A DNA stretch of 26,081 nt. Source: an uncultured bacterium. Its GTDB lineage: Bacteria > Actinomycetota > Coriobacteriia > Coriobacteriales > Coriobacteriaceae. Shown here one piece after another: positions 14,033-22,170 of this stretch (its first letter is position 1; every line of letters starts with the position of its first letter). Under the pieces are notes generated by a model. That model was not told where the DNA came from. It saw only the letters and a list, made by a program, of their open reading frames with translations, and made no database searches. The DNA lies in the NCBI GenBank assembly GCA_905215815.1, contig CAJMRN010000018.1, positions 1-26,081 of the forward strand, read 5' to 3'. The position numbers and the translations under genes were made by a program.

Positions 14033-15451
14033 TTAAGCGTCCTTCTTGGCAGTCAGATACTCGATGAACTCGGGGCCGACCGTCGTGACGTCGCCGGCGC
14101 CCATGGTAAGCAGCAAATCGCCCTCGCCCACCATCTTCTCGAGCTCCTCGTTGAGCTCAAGACGGCTCGAGCAGTACACGACCTCCTTACCGGGGTGCTT
14201 GGCGCGCACGGTATCGGCGAGCATCTTGGACGTGACACCTGGGATGGGCATCTCGCCGGCAGAAAACACGTCAATTAACAGCAGCTTGTCGGCATTGGCG
14301 AAGGCATCGGCAAAGTCGTCGCACAGAGCCTGCAGACGCGAGTAGCGGTGCGGCTGAAACACGACGTCGACATGCTTGTAGCCAAGCGACGAAGCGGCAG
14401 CGAGGGTCGCCTTGACCTCGGTGGGGTGATGGCCGTAGTCATCGACCACGGTAATACCATCGATATCGCCCACATGGGTAAAGCGACGGCGGACGCCCTC
14501 AAAGCTCGAAAGCGCCTTTGCGGCAGCGTCGATATCGAGCCCCAGAACATGAGCGACCGTAAGAACCGCCGTGGCGTTGAGCATGTTGTGGCGACCGGGG
14601 TTGCTCTTAATCTCGACGGCGTGCTCGGTGCCGTCCTCAAAGCGGACGACAAAATCACTCTGGATGCCTCGGACGTCCGGATGCACGCAGACGATGTCGT
14701 TGGTCTCGGCAAAACCATAGGAAAGCACGCGGCGACCGGTCGACCTGGCAAGCTCGACCAGATGCGGGTCCTCACCACAGACGATGACCGTGCCGTCCTC
14801 GCCCACCAGACTCATAAACTTGGCGAAGGTGGCCTCGATCTCCTCGATACCCGAGTAGTGATCGAGATGGTCGGCCTCGACGTTGGTCACGATGACCACG
14901 TTGGGGTTAAGGAACAGGAAGGAGCTGTCGGACTCATCCGCCTCGGCGACAAAATAATCGCCCGAGCCGTTCTTGCCGTTGGTATCGTAGCCCTCGACAA
15001 TGCCACCGATCAGGAAGCTGGGGTCCAGACCCATGCGGTCGAGCATGGTGGCGCACATCGAAGAGGTCGTGGTCTTGCCGTGAGTACCGGCAACGGCAAC
15101 GGTGGTGTAGCCGTGGCCCAGAGCCGAGAGCATCTTGGCGCGAGGCCACACGGGAATACCCAACTCGCGCGCACGGACGAGCTCGGGGTTGGACTCGGGA
15201 ATAGCGGTAGAGACCACGACGACGTCAGGCTTGACCTCGTCGATGGTGGCAGCCTCATGGCCCACATGCACCTTCACGCCGGCGCGGGTAAGCTGGCGAA
15301 TGTAGCGCGACGTCTTAAGGTCGGAGCCGGTAACGACATAGCCGCGCTCGTGAAGGACGAGGGCGATGCCGCTCATGCCGGCGCCACCGATACCGATAAA
15401 ATGGGCGCTCTTGAACTCGGGCGCGGAGGTTGCAGTCTTGGAATCAGCCAT
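14033..15451 (-). CDS. murC: MurC, UDP-N-acetylmuramate--L-alanine ligase
   Basis: The first amino-acid ligase of peptidoglycan precursor synthesis, an ATP-dependent cytoplasmic Mur ligase (472 residues). Seen in order: the Rossmann UDP-binding motif GIGGAGMSGIA (20-30), the ATP P-loop AGTHGKTTTSS (121-131), the central-domain carbamylated-Lys region, NVEADHLDHY, and the C-terminal domain DDYGHHPTEVKAT with FQPHRYSR. The ATG at 15451 was chosen because AAGGAG lies 11 bases upstream and the family begins here; a GTG at 15478 would add nine residues. It lies 97 nt after murG, a spacer in which no terminator is evident. Confidence 0.96.
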   Translation of the reverse strand: MADSKTATSAPEFKSAHFIGIGGAGMSGIALVLHERGYVVTGSDLKTSRYIRQLTRAGVKVHVGHEAATIDEVKPDVVVVSTAIPESNPELVRARELGIPVWPRAKMLSALGHGYTTVAVAGTHGKTTTSSMCATMLDRMGLDPSFLIGGIVEGYDTNGKNGSGDYFVAEADESDSSFLFLNPNVVIVTNVEADHLDHYSGIEEIEATFAKFMSLVGEDGTVIVCGEDPHLVELARSTGRRVLSYGFAETNDIVCVHPDVRGIQSDFVVRFEDGTEHAVEIKSNPGRHNMLNATAVLTVAHVLGLDIDAAAKALSSFEGVRRRFTHVGDIDGITVVDDYGHHPTEVKATLAAASSLGYKHVDVVFQPHRYSRLQALCDDFADAFANADKLLLIDVFSAGEMPIPGVTSKMLADTVRAKHPGKEVVYCSSRLELNEELEKMVGEGDLLLTMGAGDVTTVGPEFIEYLTAKKDA

Positions 15452-15548
15452 GTGCTCGTGTACTCCTTGCGTAAACACTGCCTTTAACCCGTTTACTTTA
15501 CCGCACCTACCGCATCCGCGCGAGGGCGACCCGCGATATCCCGTCTAA

Positions 15549-16664
15549 CTAACGCAATCCTTCTACCGCGTCCGCCAAAAGGACGGCAGCGCGGTCTTGG
15601 GCCAAACCGCGAGCCGCCTGGCGCATGGCATCGCGCGCCTGCGCATCATCGATAAGATGCAGCAGCTCATCGGCAAACGCCTGGGTGTCGATATCGACAT
15701 CGGCGCAGAGCACGCCGGCACCGGCATCGACCAGATAGCGGGCATTGGTGGTCTGATGATCGGCCGTCGCATGCGGATACGGCACCAGCACCGAAGGAAC
15801 GGCAAGAGCGGCAATCTCGGCGACGCTCGAAGCGCCCGAGCGCGAGAGGACCAAATCGGCCGCAGCCAGCATATCGCCCATATTGTCGATGTAGGGCTGG
15901 ACGCGATACCGTTTCGCCTCCTCGGGCGTCAGGGCAAGAGCGCGCTCGGTGTCCTCAAAGCCATCGGCGCCCGTCGAATGCAAAACATAGAGATTCTCGC
16001 GCGAGAGCAACTCGTTTTTAAGCGAAGCCACGCGCTCATTAAGATGCTGGGCACCAAGTGAGCCGCCAAACACCAGCAGGAGCGTGGTGTCCTCGGGCAC
16101 ATCAAGGGCCCTGCGGCCGTGGACTCGATCACCCTCGATCACAGAACGGCGCACGGGGTTGCCGGTCATGAGCACATGGTCAGGATCGCCCTCGCGCTCA
16201 AACACGGAACGCGCTGCCGGCACCGAGATGCAAACGCGGGCGGCATGCGAACTCATCATCTTGTTAGCAAGGCCCGGGACGGAATTCTGTTCGTGCAGCA
16301 GATACGGAATGCCCGCGTCCTTGCACCAGCCCAGAAGCGGGACCTCGACATAGGCGCCAAAACCTATGGCGACATCGGGCTTGCGGGCTTTAGAAAAATG
16401 GTTGCCGAGCGCGCGCTTCGCCTTATAGACACGCCACAGCGAGCTCAATGCTGTCCAAGGGCGAGAGCGGTCGAAGCCCGTAACCGTAATCGGTACAAAA
16501 TCAAACCCAGCCTCGGGAACCAGACGACCCTCGAGCTTATGCGACTGACCCACAAATACAACGTGGTGGCCACGGTCGCGCAGCTCCTCGGCCAAGGCAA
16601 GTGCGGGGTTGATATGTCCCGCCGTGCCGCCGGCTGCGATAGCAACGGTCATCTTATCGGTCAT
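15549..16664 (-). CDS. murG: MurG, undecaprenyl-PP-MurNAc-pentapeptide GlcNAc transferase
   Basis: MurG transfers GlcNAc to lipid I, making lipid II on the inner face of the membrane. The 371-residue GT-B enzyme has the N-terminal glycine loop GGTAGHINP (12-20), HEQNSVPG, the second-domain loop GGSLGAQHLN, SGASSVAEIAAL, and the UDP-GlcNAc/lipid segment YPHATADHQTTNA. The loop is GGTAGH instead of the commoner GGTGGH, a conservative Gly-to-Ala change. The ATG at 16664 has AAGGGA upstream and overlaps the ftsW end by 11 nt, which suggests coupled translation. Confidence 0.96.
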   Translation of the reverse strand: MTDKMTVAIAAGGTAGHINPALALAEELRDRGHHVVFVGQSHKLEGRLVPEAGFDFVPITVTGFDRSRPWTALSSLWRVYKAKRALGNHFSKARKPDVAIGFGAYVEVPLLGWCKDAGIPYLLHEQNSVPGLANKMMSSHAARVCISVPAARSVFEREGDPDHVLMTGNPVRRSVIEGDRVHGRRALDVPEDTTLLLVFGGSLGAQHLNERVASLKNELLSRENLYVLHSTGADGFEDTERALALTPEEAKRYRVQPYIDNMGDMLAAADLVLSRSGASSVAEIAALAVPSVLVPYPHATADHQTTNARYLVDAGAGVLCADVDIDTQAFADELLHLIDDAQARDAMRQAARGLAQDRAAVLLADAVEGLR

Positions 16665-18174
16665 GGTAGTCCCTTCGTACGCGCGGCCCCTGGTCGTCGG
16701 TGCGCAAGCGCGTCGACGGGTCCGAATTCAGGTCGATTCGATTATATCCGCCACCCGCATTGCGCGGCGTCGGTCGTTGCGGGCGACCCTGTGGCGCCGA
16801 GCGTGGCCGGAGACGGGCATCCGACTCCGAAGCAAAACCGTTCAAGACGGTAAAGCCGCCACGCGACGAGCGCTCCCCGCGTGCATGGGGAACCCCGGCA
16901 GTGCTCTCGTCCATAACGGCAAAGCTATCGCGGCGACGATCGTATTCATCGCGTCGAGCGCTCTCGTGCGAGACGCGCAAGATAAGCCCGGCGAGCATGA
17001 GCGACACGATAATCGAAGAGCCGCCATAGCTGATAAACGGCAGCGGCTTGCCCGTCATAGGAAACACGTTGAGAATACCCAGCGCGTTGATCAAAAACTG
17101 CACCGCGAGGATAACCGCAGAGCCCGAAGCCATAAGCGCCCCACGACGATCGGTAGCTTGCTCGGCGATTCGAAACGCTGAGTAGATCAGCATCGCAAAC
17201 ACCAAGAAAAACAGCAGCGTCCCCAAAAAGCCAACTTCCTCGCCAATGATGGCCAAGATGTAGTCGTTGTGCGCCTCGGGCAAATACGAGTACTTCATGG
17301 TTGAGTTGCCGATACCGCGGCCGAACAGTCCGCCCGAAGCAAACGCCATAATGGCGAGCGTTGCCTGATACCCGTCTCCATATTCATCTGCCCAAGGATT
17401 CAAGAGAACCTGAATGCGCACCATACGGTACGGCTCGACGACAAGAGCGATCACGATGATGACGGCGCCAGCAAGAATCGCACCGATAATGAACTTTGGG
17501 TCAAGGCCGGCAAAGAGCGCCATGCACATGATCGTCAACAGAATAATCAGGATGGTGCCAAAGTCGGGCTGAATAAAAATCAAGACGAGCGATGCGCCCA
17601 AATAGAAGCCCATGCCCTTAAGGAACTCATTGATGTTGCCACCGGGCGAAAACACGCGGTCGAGCATGATGGCCGAATAGGCAATGGCAAACGGCTTGAG
17701 AAACTCCGATGGCTGAAACTGAATGCCGGCAATGCTCAGCCAACGCGTAGCACCACGGCTGCCGCTACCAAAGAGGAACACCGCAAACAGCAAGATCATC
17801 ATAGCGATAAGAGCAAGTTTAAGCGCCCCTTCGCCAAACCAGCTATCGGGTGCAACGCGCGCGATGAACTCGAGGGCAGCAACACCGACGACCGTGAACA
17901 TAAACTGTCGAAATAAAAAGTAGGTCGCGGAGTCGTTCTCGTGAAGCGCCTCGACTGAAGATGCCGAGTACACCATAAGCAGGCCAAAACAGACCAGCGA
18001 GAACAGGCAGGTCAAAAAGACCAGGCGGGGTCGCATGATACGTGCGGGGACGCCGGCGATATAACGTTCGCCGATGCCCTGCGTGCCACGACCGGCGCGC
18101 GGCGTGCTGCGCTGCGAGGAAGCACGGTCCGAGTCGGGCCTCCTCATATTCTGTCGGGGGCTCTCCTCTCTCAC
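16654..18174 (-). CDS. ftsW: FtsW, SEDS peptidoglycan polymerase (septal lipid II polymerase)
   Basis: A polytopic SEDS protein that polymerises lipid II together with the cognate class B PBP. An Arg/Ser-rich N-terminus is followed by about ten membrane spans carrying family motifs: GATRWLSIAGIQFQPSEFLK, the extracellular YSYLPEAHNDYILAIIGEE, and GILNVFPMTGKPLPFISYGG. A polar, Arg-rich cytoplasmic tail of about 90 residues follows the last span. The start is uncertain: GTG 18174 has AGGGG six bases upstream (506 residues, chosen here), while TTG 18180 and ATG 18147 are alternatives. It lies 9 nt after murD and overlaps murG. FtsW rather than RodA is supported by position. Confidence 0.95.
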   Translation of the reverse strand: MREESPRQNMRRPDSDRASSQRSTPRAGRGTQGIGERYIAGVPARIMRPRLVFLTCLFSLVCFGLLMVYSASSVEALHENDSATYFLFRQFMFTVVGVAALEFIARVAPDSWFGEGALKLALIAMMILLFAVFLFGSGSRGATRWLSIAGIQFQPSEFLKPFAIAYSAIMLDRVFSPGGNINEFLKGMGFYLGASLVLIFIQPDFGTILIILLTIMCMALFAGLDPKFIIGAILAGAVIIVIALVVEPYRMVRIQVLLNPWADEYGDGYQATLAIMAFASGGLFGRGIGNSTMKYSYLPEAHNDYILAIIGEEVGFLGTLLFFLVFAMLIYSAFRIAEQATDRRGALMASGSAVILAVQFLINALGILNVFPMTGKPLPFISYGGSSIIVSLMLAGLILRVSHESARRDEYDRRRDSFAVMDESTAGVPHARGERSSRGGFTVLNGFASESDARLRPRSAPQGRPQRPTPRNAGGGYNRIDLNSDPSTRLRTDDQGPRVRRDYHDR

Positions 18175-18183
18175 CGGCAACCC

Positions 18184-19590
18184 CTATTCCGTTTGCGTAT
18201 TGGACGCAGCGGCAAGCTGGGCCACATAGTCCTTAAACACGCGGCCGCGCTCCTCGTAGCCCGAGAACTCATCAAACGAAGAGCAGGCGGGCGACAGTAA
18301 GATCACATCGCCGCGGCTCGACAGCGAACGGGCAACGTCCACGGCATCGCGCAGGTCCTCGGCCTGGGCGATATCGACATCACCGTCGACATCCGCTTCG
18401 TCCATAGCGGCGGTAAAGCGCTCGCGCGCGTCTCCAAAGCAGACCACCGAGCGAACGTTATCCATCACAACGCGGGCAAAGGACTCGAGCGGCGTGCCCT
18501 TATCGTGACCGCCGAGCAGCAAGATCACATCGTCATCGGGAAATGCCGTCAGGGCCTTTTCGACCGCATCGGTGTTCGTTGCCTTGGAATCGTTGACATA
18601 GCGCACGCCATCGATCTCGCCACAGGGCTCAACGCGGTGCTCCAGCGGCTGGAACGAGACCAGGCCGCGACACACACCGTCAACATCGGCGCCGACCGTC
18701 AGGGCCGCCGTGGCAGCACACAGGGCATTGATTACATTGTGATGGCCCGAAATCTTAAGCTCGGACGTATCGACGAGCGGGGTCTCGACGCCCTTCAGGC
18801 GAACGACCATCTTGCCATCGCGCACAAATGCGGCGTCCTCGCCCGCAGGCTCGTCAAAAGCAACCTTGCAGATGCGACGGCCCGGAACATAGATGTACTC
18901 ATCGAACTCGTGGATACCGGCATCCTCGACGTCAACAATCACCAGGTCATCGTCGACCATATTCTCGAAGAGCTTAATCTTGGCGAGCGCATAGTTCTTA
19001 TGGCTCTTATGCCAGCCCAGATGGTCGGGGGTAATGTTGAGCAGCACCGCCACACGGGGGTGAAGCTCCTGGGTCGTTGCGATCTGATAGCTCGAAAGCT
19101 CCGCCACAAACCACTCGTTATGCGCGCGGCCATCGATCTCGTTCACCGGAGGCTCACCGATATTGCCGACAGCAACGCTCGCCTCGCCCGCCGCCTTAAG
19201 CAGGTAGTCGGTCAGCGACGTGGTGGTCGTCTTGCCGTTGGTGCCCGTAATGGCAATCCAATTTTGGGGAGACAGGCGGTAGGCAAACTCGGGCTCACCC
19301 ATAATCTGGGCAGCGTGATCGCGGCCAGCCTTAAAGAATGCCGAGAACTCCGAGATGCCCGGACACGTCACGCATACATCAAACACGCCCTCGACCTGCT
19401 CGGTTCCGTAGACAAACGATGCCCCGTGCGCCTCGAGCGAGCGCGTGGCATCGTTGGGCTCGGATGTGCCGCCACCGTAAACGGTAACGGCACTCACGCG
19501 CTCGGGATGCGCAAGCGCCCAGCGAGCGACATCAAGACCGGACTTACCCTGGCCCAAAACGAGCAAGCTAAAGACATCAGCAAGAGGCAT
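18184..19590 (-). CDS. murD: MurD, UDP-N-acetylmuramoyl-L-alanine--D-glutamate ligase
   Basis: An ATP-dependent cytoplasmic Mur ligase adding D-Glu to UDP-MurNAc-L-Ala (468 residues). The N-terminal Rossmann-like domain has VLGQGKSGLD, the P-loop is ITGTNGKTTTTS (114-125), the central domain has FVAELSSYQIA and LNITPDHLGWH, and the C-terminal domain shows LEHRVEPCG, YVNDSKATNTDAV, LLGGHDKG and LLSPACSSFDEF, which distinguish MurD from MurC/E/F. The ATG at 19590 is 9 nt after the mraY stop and lacks a strong ribosome binding site, so it is probably coupled to mraY. Confidence 0.96.
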   Translation of the reverse strand: MPLADVFSLLVLGQGKSGLDVARWALAHPERVSAVTVYGGGTSEPNDATRSLEAHGASFVYGTEQVEGVFDVCVTCPGISEFSAFFKAGRDHAAQIMGEPEFAYRLSPQNWIAITGTNGKTTTTSLTDYLLKAAGEASVAVGNIGEPPVNEIDGRAHNEWFVAELSSYQIATTQELHPRVAVLLNITPDHLGWHKSHKNYALAKIKLFENMVDDDLVIVDVEDAGIHEFDEYIYVPGRRICKVAFDEPAGEDAAFVRDGKMVVRLKGVETPLVDTSELKISGHHNVINALCAATAALTVGADVDGVCRGLVSFQPLEHRVEPCGEIDGVRYVNDSKATNTDAVEKALTAFPDDDVILLLGGHDKGTPLESFARVVMDNVRSVVCFGDARERFTAAMDEADVDGDVDIAQAEDLRDAVDVARSLSSRGDVILLSPACSSFDEFSGYEERGRVFKDYVAQLAAASNTQTE

Positions 19591-19599
19591 GAAAGACCA

Positions 19600-20619
19600 C
19601 TATCCCAACTGGAAGAACAAAGCGAGGCCCAGGGCTCCGAAGGCCGCGGCGACAATCAAAAAACGGATGACGACCTTGGTCTCGGCCCAGCCCTTCTTTT
19701 CGAAATGATGGTGAATGGGCGCCATGAGAAAGACGCGCTTGTGCGTAAAGTGGAAATAGACGACCTGAATCATGACCGACAAGGTCTCGACGATAAACAG
19801 GCCGCCGATGATGAGGGAAACGACCTCAGTGTTGGTGATGATGGAGGTGCAGGCAAAAGCAGCGCCCAGCGCCAGCGAGCCGGTATCACCCATAAAAATG
19901 CTCGCCGGATAGCAGTTGAACCACAAAAAGCCCAAGCAGGCACCAGCGCACGCCGTGCAGAAGATGGACAGGTTCACATCGCCGTGTAAAAACGCCATGG
20001 CAGCCATGGCCAGCATAGCGATCATGGAGGTACCGCCGGCAAGGCCGTCCAAGCCATCGGTGAGGTTTACGGCGTTGGAAAGGCCCGCGATCATCAGCCA
20101 GCAAAAGACAAGGTAGAGCCACGGAAAAGAGAGGCCGCAAATGGTGGTCGAGAGCACGCCAAGGTCGATCGTCAGGCCACCGGGAAAACGAATCTCGGGG
20201 GCAACGCCGCACCAGTTGACGGCAAGCACGGTAAAGGTAACGCAGATGATGGTGAGGCCGATCATCTTGGCGTGAGGCGTCAGGCCGAGCGAGCGGCCGT
20301 GCGTGACAGAAGTCAGGTCATCGATGAGACCGAGAACGCCGGTTGCCAGCGTGGCGAGCAGCACAAGCACGAGCTCGGTGGTGAGCTTGCCCATCAAAAG
20401 GCACGTCAGCGAAACAGCGACCAGGATGATGACGCCACCCATGGTGGGCGTGCCCTGCTTAATCAGGTGGCGCTTGGGGCCATCGGCGCGAACCTGCTGG
20501 CCGATACCCTCGACCTTCAGGAGCTTAATCCACCACGGCATAATGAGCATCGCGATGATAGCGGCGATGCCCAATCCCAAAAAGGCCTGGTACGTAGGAT
20601 ACGAAGGATTGCCGAACAT
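19600..20619 (-). CDS. mraY: MraY, phospho-MurNAc-pentapeptide transferase
   Basis: MraY attaches phospho-MurNAc-pentapeptide to undecaprenyl phosphate, giving lipid I. The 339-residue polytopic membrane enzyme has about ten spans and the Mg2+-dependent active-site residues: the aspartate pair in GLIDDLT (Asp100/101), NLTDGLDGLAGG (185-196), FMGDTGSLALG (242-252) and the His cluster APIHHHFEKKGW (300-311). TPTMGGVI (57-64) is also conserved. The ATG at 20619 is 3 nt from the murF stop, again suggesting tight coupling. Length is normal. Confidence 0.97.
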   Translation of the reverse strand: MFGNPSYPTYQAFLGLGIAAIIAMLIMPWWIKLLKVEGIGQQVRADGPKRHLIKQGTPTMGGVIILVAVSLTCLLMGKLTTELVLVLLATLATGVLGLIDDLTSVTHGRSLGLTPHAKMIGLTIICVTFTVLAVNWCGVAPEIRFPGGLTIDLGVLSTTICGLSFPWLYLVFCWLMIAGLSNAVNLTDGLDGLAGGTSMIAMLAMAAMAFLHGDVNLSIFCTACAGACLGFLWFNCYPASIFMGDTGSLALGAAFACTSIITNTEVVSLIIGGLFIVETLSVMIQVVYFHFTHKRVFLMAPIHHHFEKKGWAETKVVIRFLIVAAAFGALGLALFFQLG

Positions 20620-20622
20620 GGT

Positions 20623-22047
20623 CTAGCACACACCTTCCACAAAGCGATCGAGTTCAACGAAGCGGGAGCCCTTGACCAGCACGACATCATGCTTCTCAAG
20701 TGCGCCGCCCATACGGTCGAGCACCTGCTGATAGTCGGAGAACACCTGGATGCGGTCCTCGTCCATACCCATCATGCGCGCGGCCTCGGCCATACGCCGG
20801 GCAAGCTCACCACCGACACATGCGAGCATATCGAGCTTCTTGGCCGCCGCATAGGCGCCCACCAGCTCATGCATGCGAGGGGCCTCGTCGCCCATCTCTC
20901 CCATCTCTCCCAAAACGGCCATGCGCGAACCCATGCACGAAAGCGAGCACAGCAGGTCGAGGCCCGCCGCCATCGATTCGGCGCTGGCGTTATATGAGTC
21001 GTCGATGACGCGGGCGCCGCTCTTGGCGCGCTTGATCTCCTGACGATGCCCGGTAATCGTGAGATCCCTAAAGGCGGAATCGATCTGCTCGGGCGTCACG
21101 CCAAGGCGATGGGCAACCGCCGCGGCCTTGACGGCATTGGGAACGGACTGCACGCCGGGAATGGCAAGCAGGGTGTCAATGGTCTCGCCCGAGCCAAAAT
21201 CGAGCGTAAAGACCGGGCGCCCCTCGTCGTCAATGCGAATGTCGCGCGCACGGACCTCATCGTCGTCCGAGACGCCCGCAAGCATCACGTCGATGCCCGC
21301 AGGCCCGGCGAAGGTGTCACGGATGAACGGAGTAAAGTCGTCCTCACCACCCAAAACCAGTAACGGGAGAAGGTCGCCGGCGGCGCACATGCCGCCAACA
21401 ATCTCCGACTTGGCACGAGCGATATTCTCACGACTGCCCAGGATACCGATATGGGAGGTACCGATCTTGGTCACGACGGCAAGGTTAGGATTGGCAGACT
21501 GAGACAGGCGTTCAATTTCATGGAAATGGTTCATGCCCATCTCGAGCACCAGGACCTCGGTATCGGCCGGAGCGGAAAGCACCGTGAGTGGCATGCCGAT
21601 CAGGTTATTGAAATTGCCCTTGGTGGCCCAGACACGATAGCGCTTGGCGAGCACAGCGGCGAGCACGTCCTTGGTCGTCGTCTTGCCGATAGAACCGGTG
21701 ATGCCAATCACCAGGCAGCCAAGCTCCAAACGATAAGCGTGAGCCAGACGAAGCAAAAACTCCTCGGGGTCATCGGCATGCAGGATGGCGCAGCCCTTCT
21801 CATGGGCCAGCGAAAGCAGCTCGGCATCGGGCTCGCGTGTCATCACGACGGCGCCGGCACCCGACTCGATGGCACAGGAAGCAAAGTCGTTGCCGTCGAC
21901 CTTTTCGCCCGGGAAGGCGACGAATATCGTGCCCTCCTCAACCTGGCGTGAGTCGATAACGCAGCCGCGGCATACCCGATCGGCTTCTCCCGTCACGGTT
22001 CGGGCCTCTGTTGCGGCCGCGAGGTTGTTGACGGCGATCTCTATCAT
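20623..22047 (-). CDS. murF: MurF, UDP-MurNAc-tripeptide--D-alanyl-D-alanine ligase
   Basis: The last cytoplasmic Mur ligase, which adds D-Ala-D-Ala (474 residues). Features: the N-terminal substrate domain with IDSRQVEEGTIFVAFPGE (31-48), the P-loop GITGSIGKTTTKD (115-127), KGNFNNLIGMPLTVL, LVLEMGMNHFHEI, and the C-terminal DDSYNASAESMAAGL and VLGEMGEMG segments. The GNFNN and DDSYNA motifs identify MurF rather than MurE. The ATG at 22047 has GGGGAG five bases upstream. It is separated from ftsI by 123 nt, the slot where murE is found in most dcw clusters. Confidence 0.96.
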   Translation of the reverse strand: MIEIAVNNLAAATEARTVTGEADRVCRGCVIDSRQVEEGTIFVAFPGEKVDGNDFASCAIESGAGAVVMTREPDAELLSLAHEKGCAILHADDPEEFLLRLAHAYRLELGCLVIGITGSIGKTTTKDVLAAVLAKRYRVWATKGNFNNLIGMPLTVLSAPADTEVLVLEMGMNHFHEIERLSQSANPNLAVVTKIGTSHIGILGSRENIARAKSEIVGGMCAAGDLLPLLVLGGEDDFTPFIRDTFAGPAGIDVMLAGVSDDDEVRARDIRIDDEGRPVFTLDFGSGETIDTLLAIPGVQSVPNAVKAAAVAHRLGVTPEQIDSAFRDLTITGHRQEIKRAKSGARVIDDSYNASAESMAAGLDLLCSLSCMGSRMAVLGEMGEMGDEAPRMHELVGAYAAAKKLDMLACVGGELARRMAEAARMMGMDEDRIQVFSDYQQVLDRMGGALEKHDVVLVKGSRFVELDRFVEGVC

Positions 22048-22170
22048 TGCAGCTCCCCTGTAAACCTAATAATGCTATCGGCGTATTGTATCCCAGCGCA
22101 ACCTATGCGTGGTGCAGGGCGTGTGAACACCCCGGATTAACCGACTGGCCATTCCGTAGATTGTAACCCC

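Noticed and set aside
14348..15487. A 379-codon + strand frame opposite murC
   Set aside because: Antisense shadow of murC without motifs or a ribosome binding site.
18505..19989. A 494-codon open frame on the + strand opposite murD/mraY
   Set aside because: It is antisense to two well-supported genes, shows no domain features, and such long shadow frames are expected in high-GC DNA with strong third-position bias.
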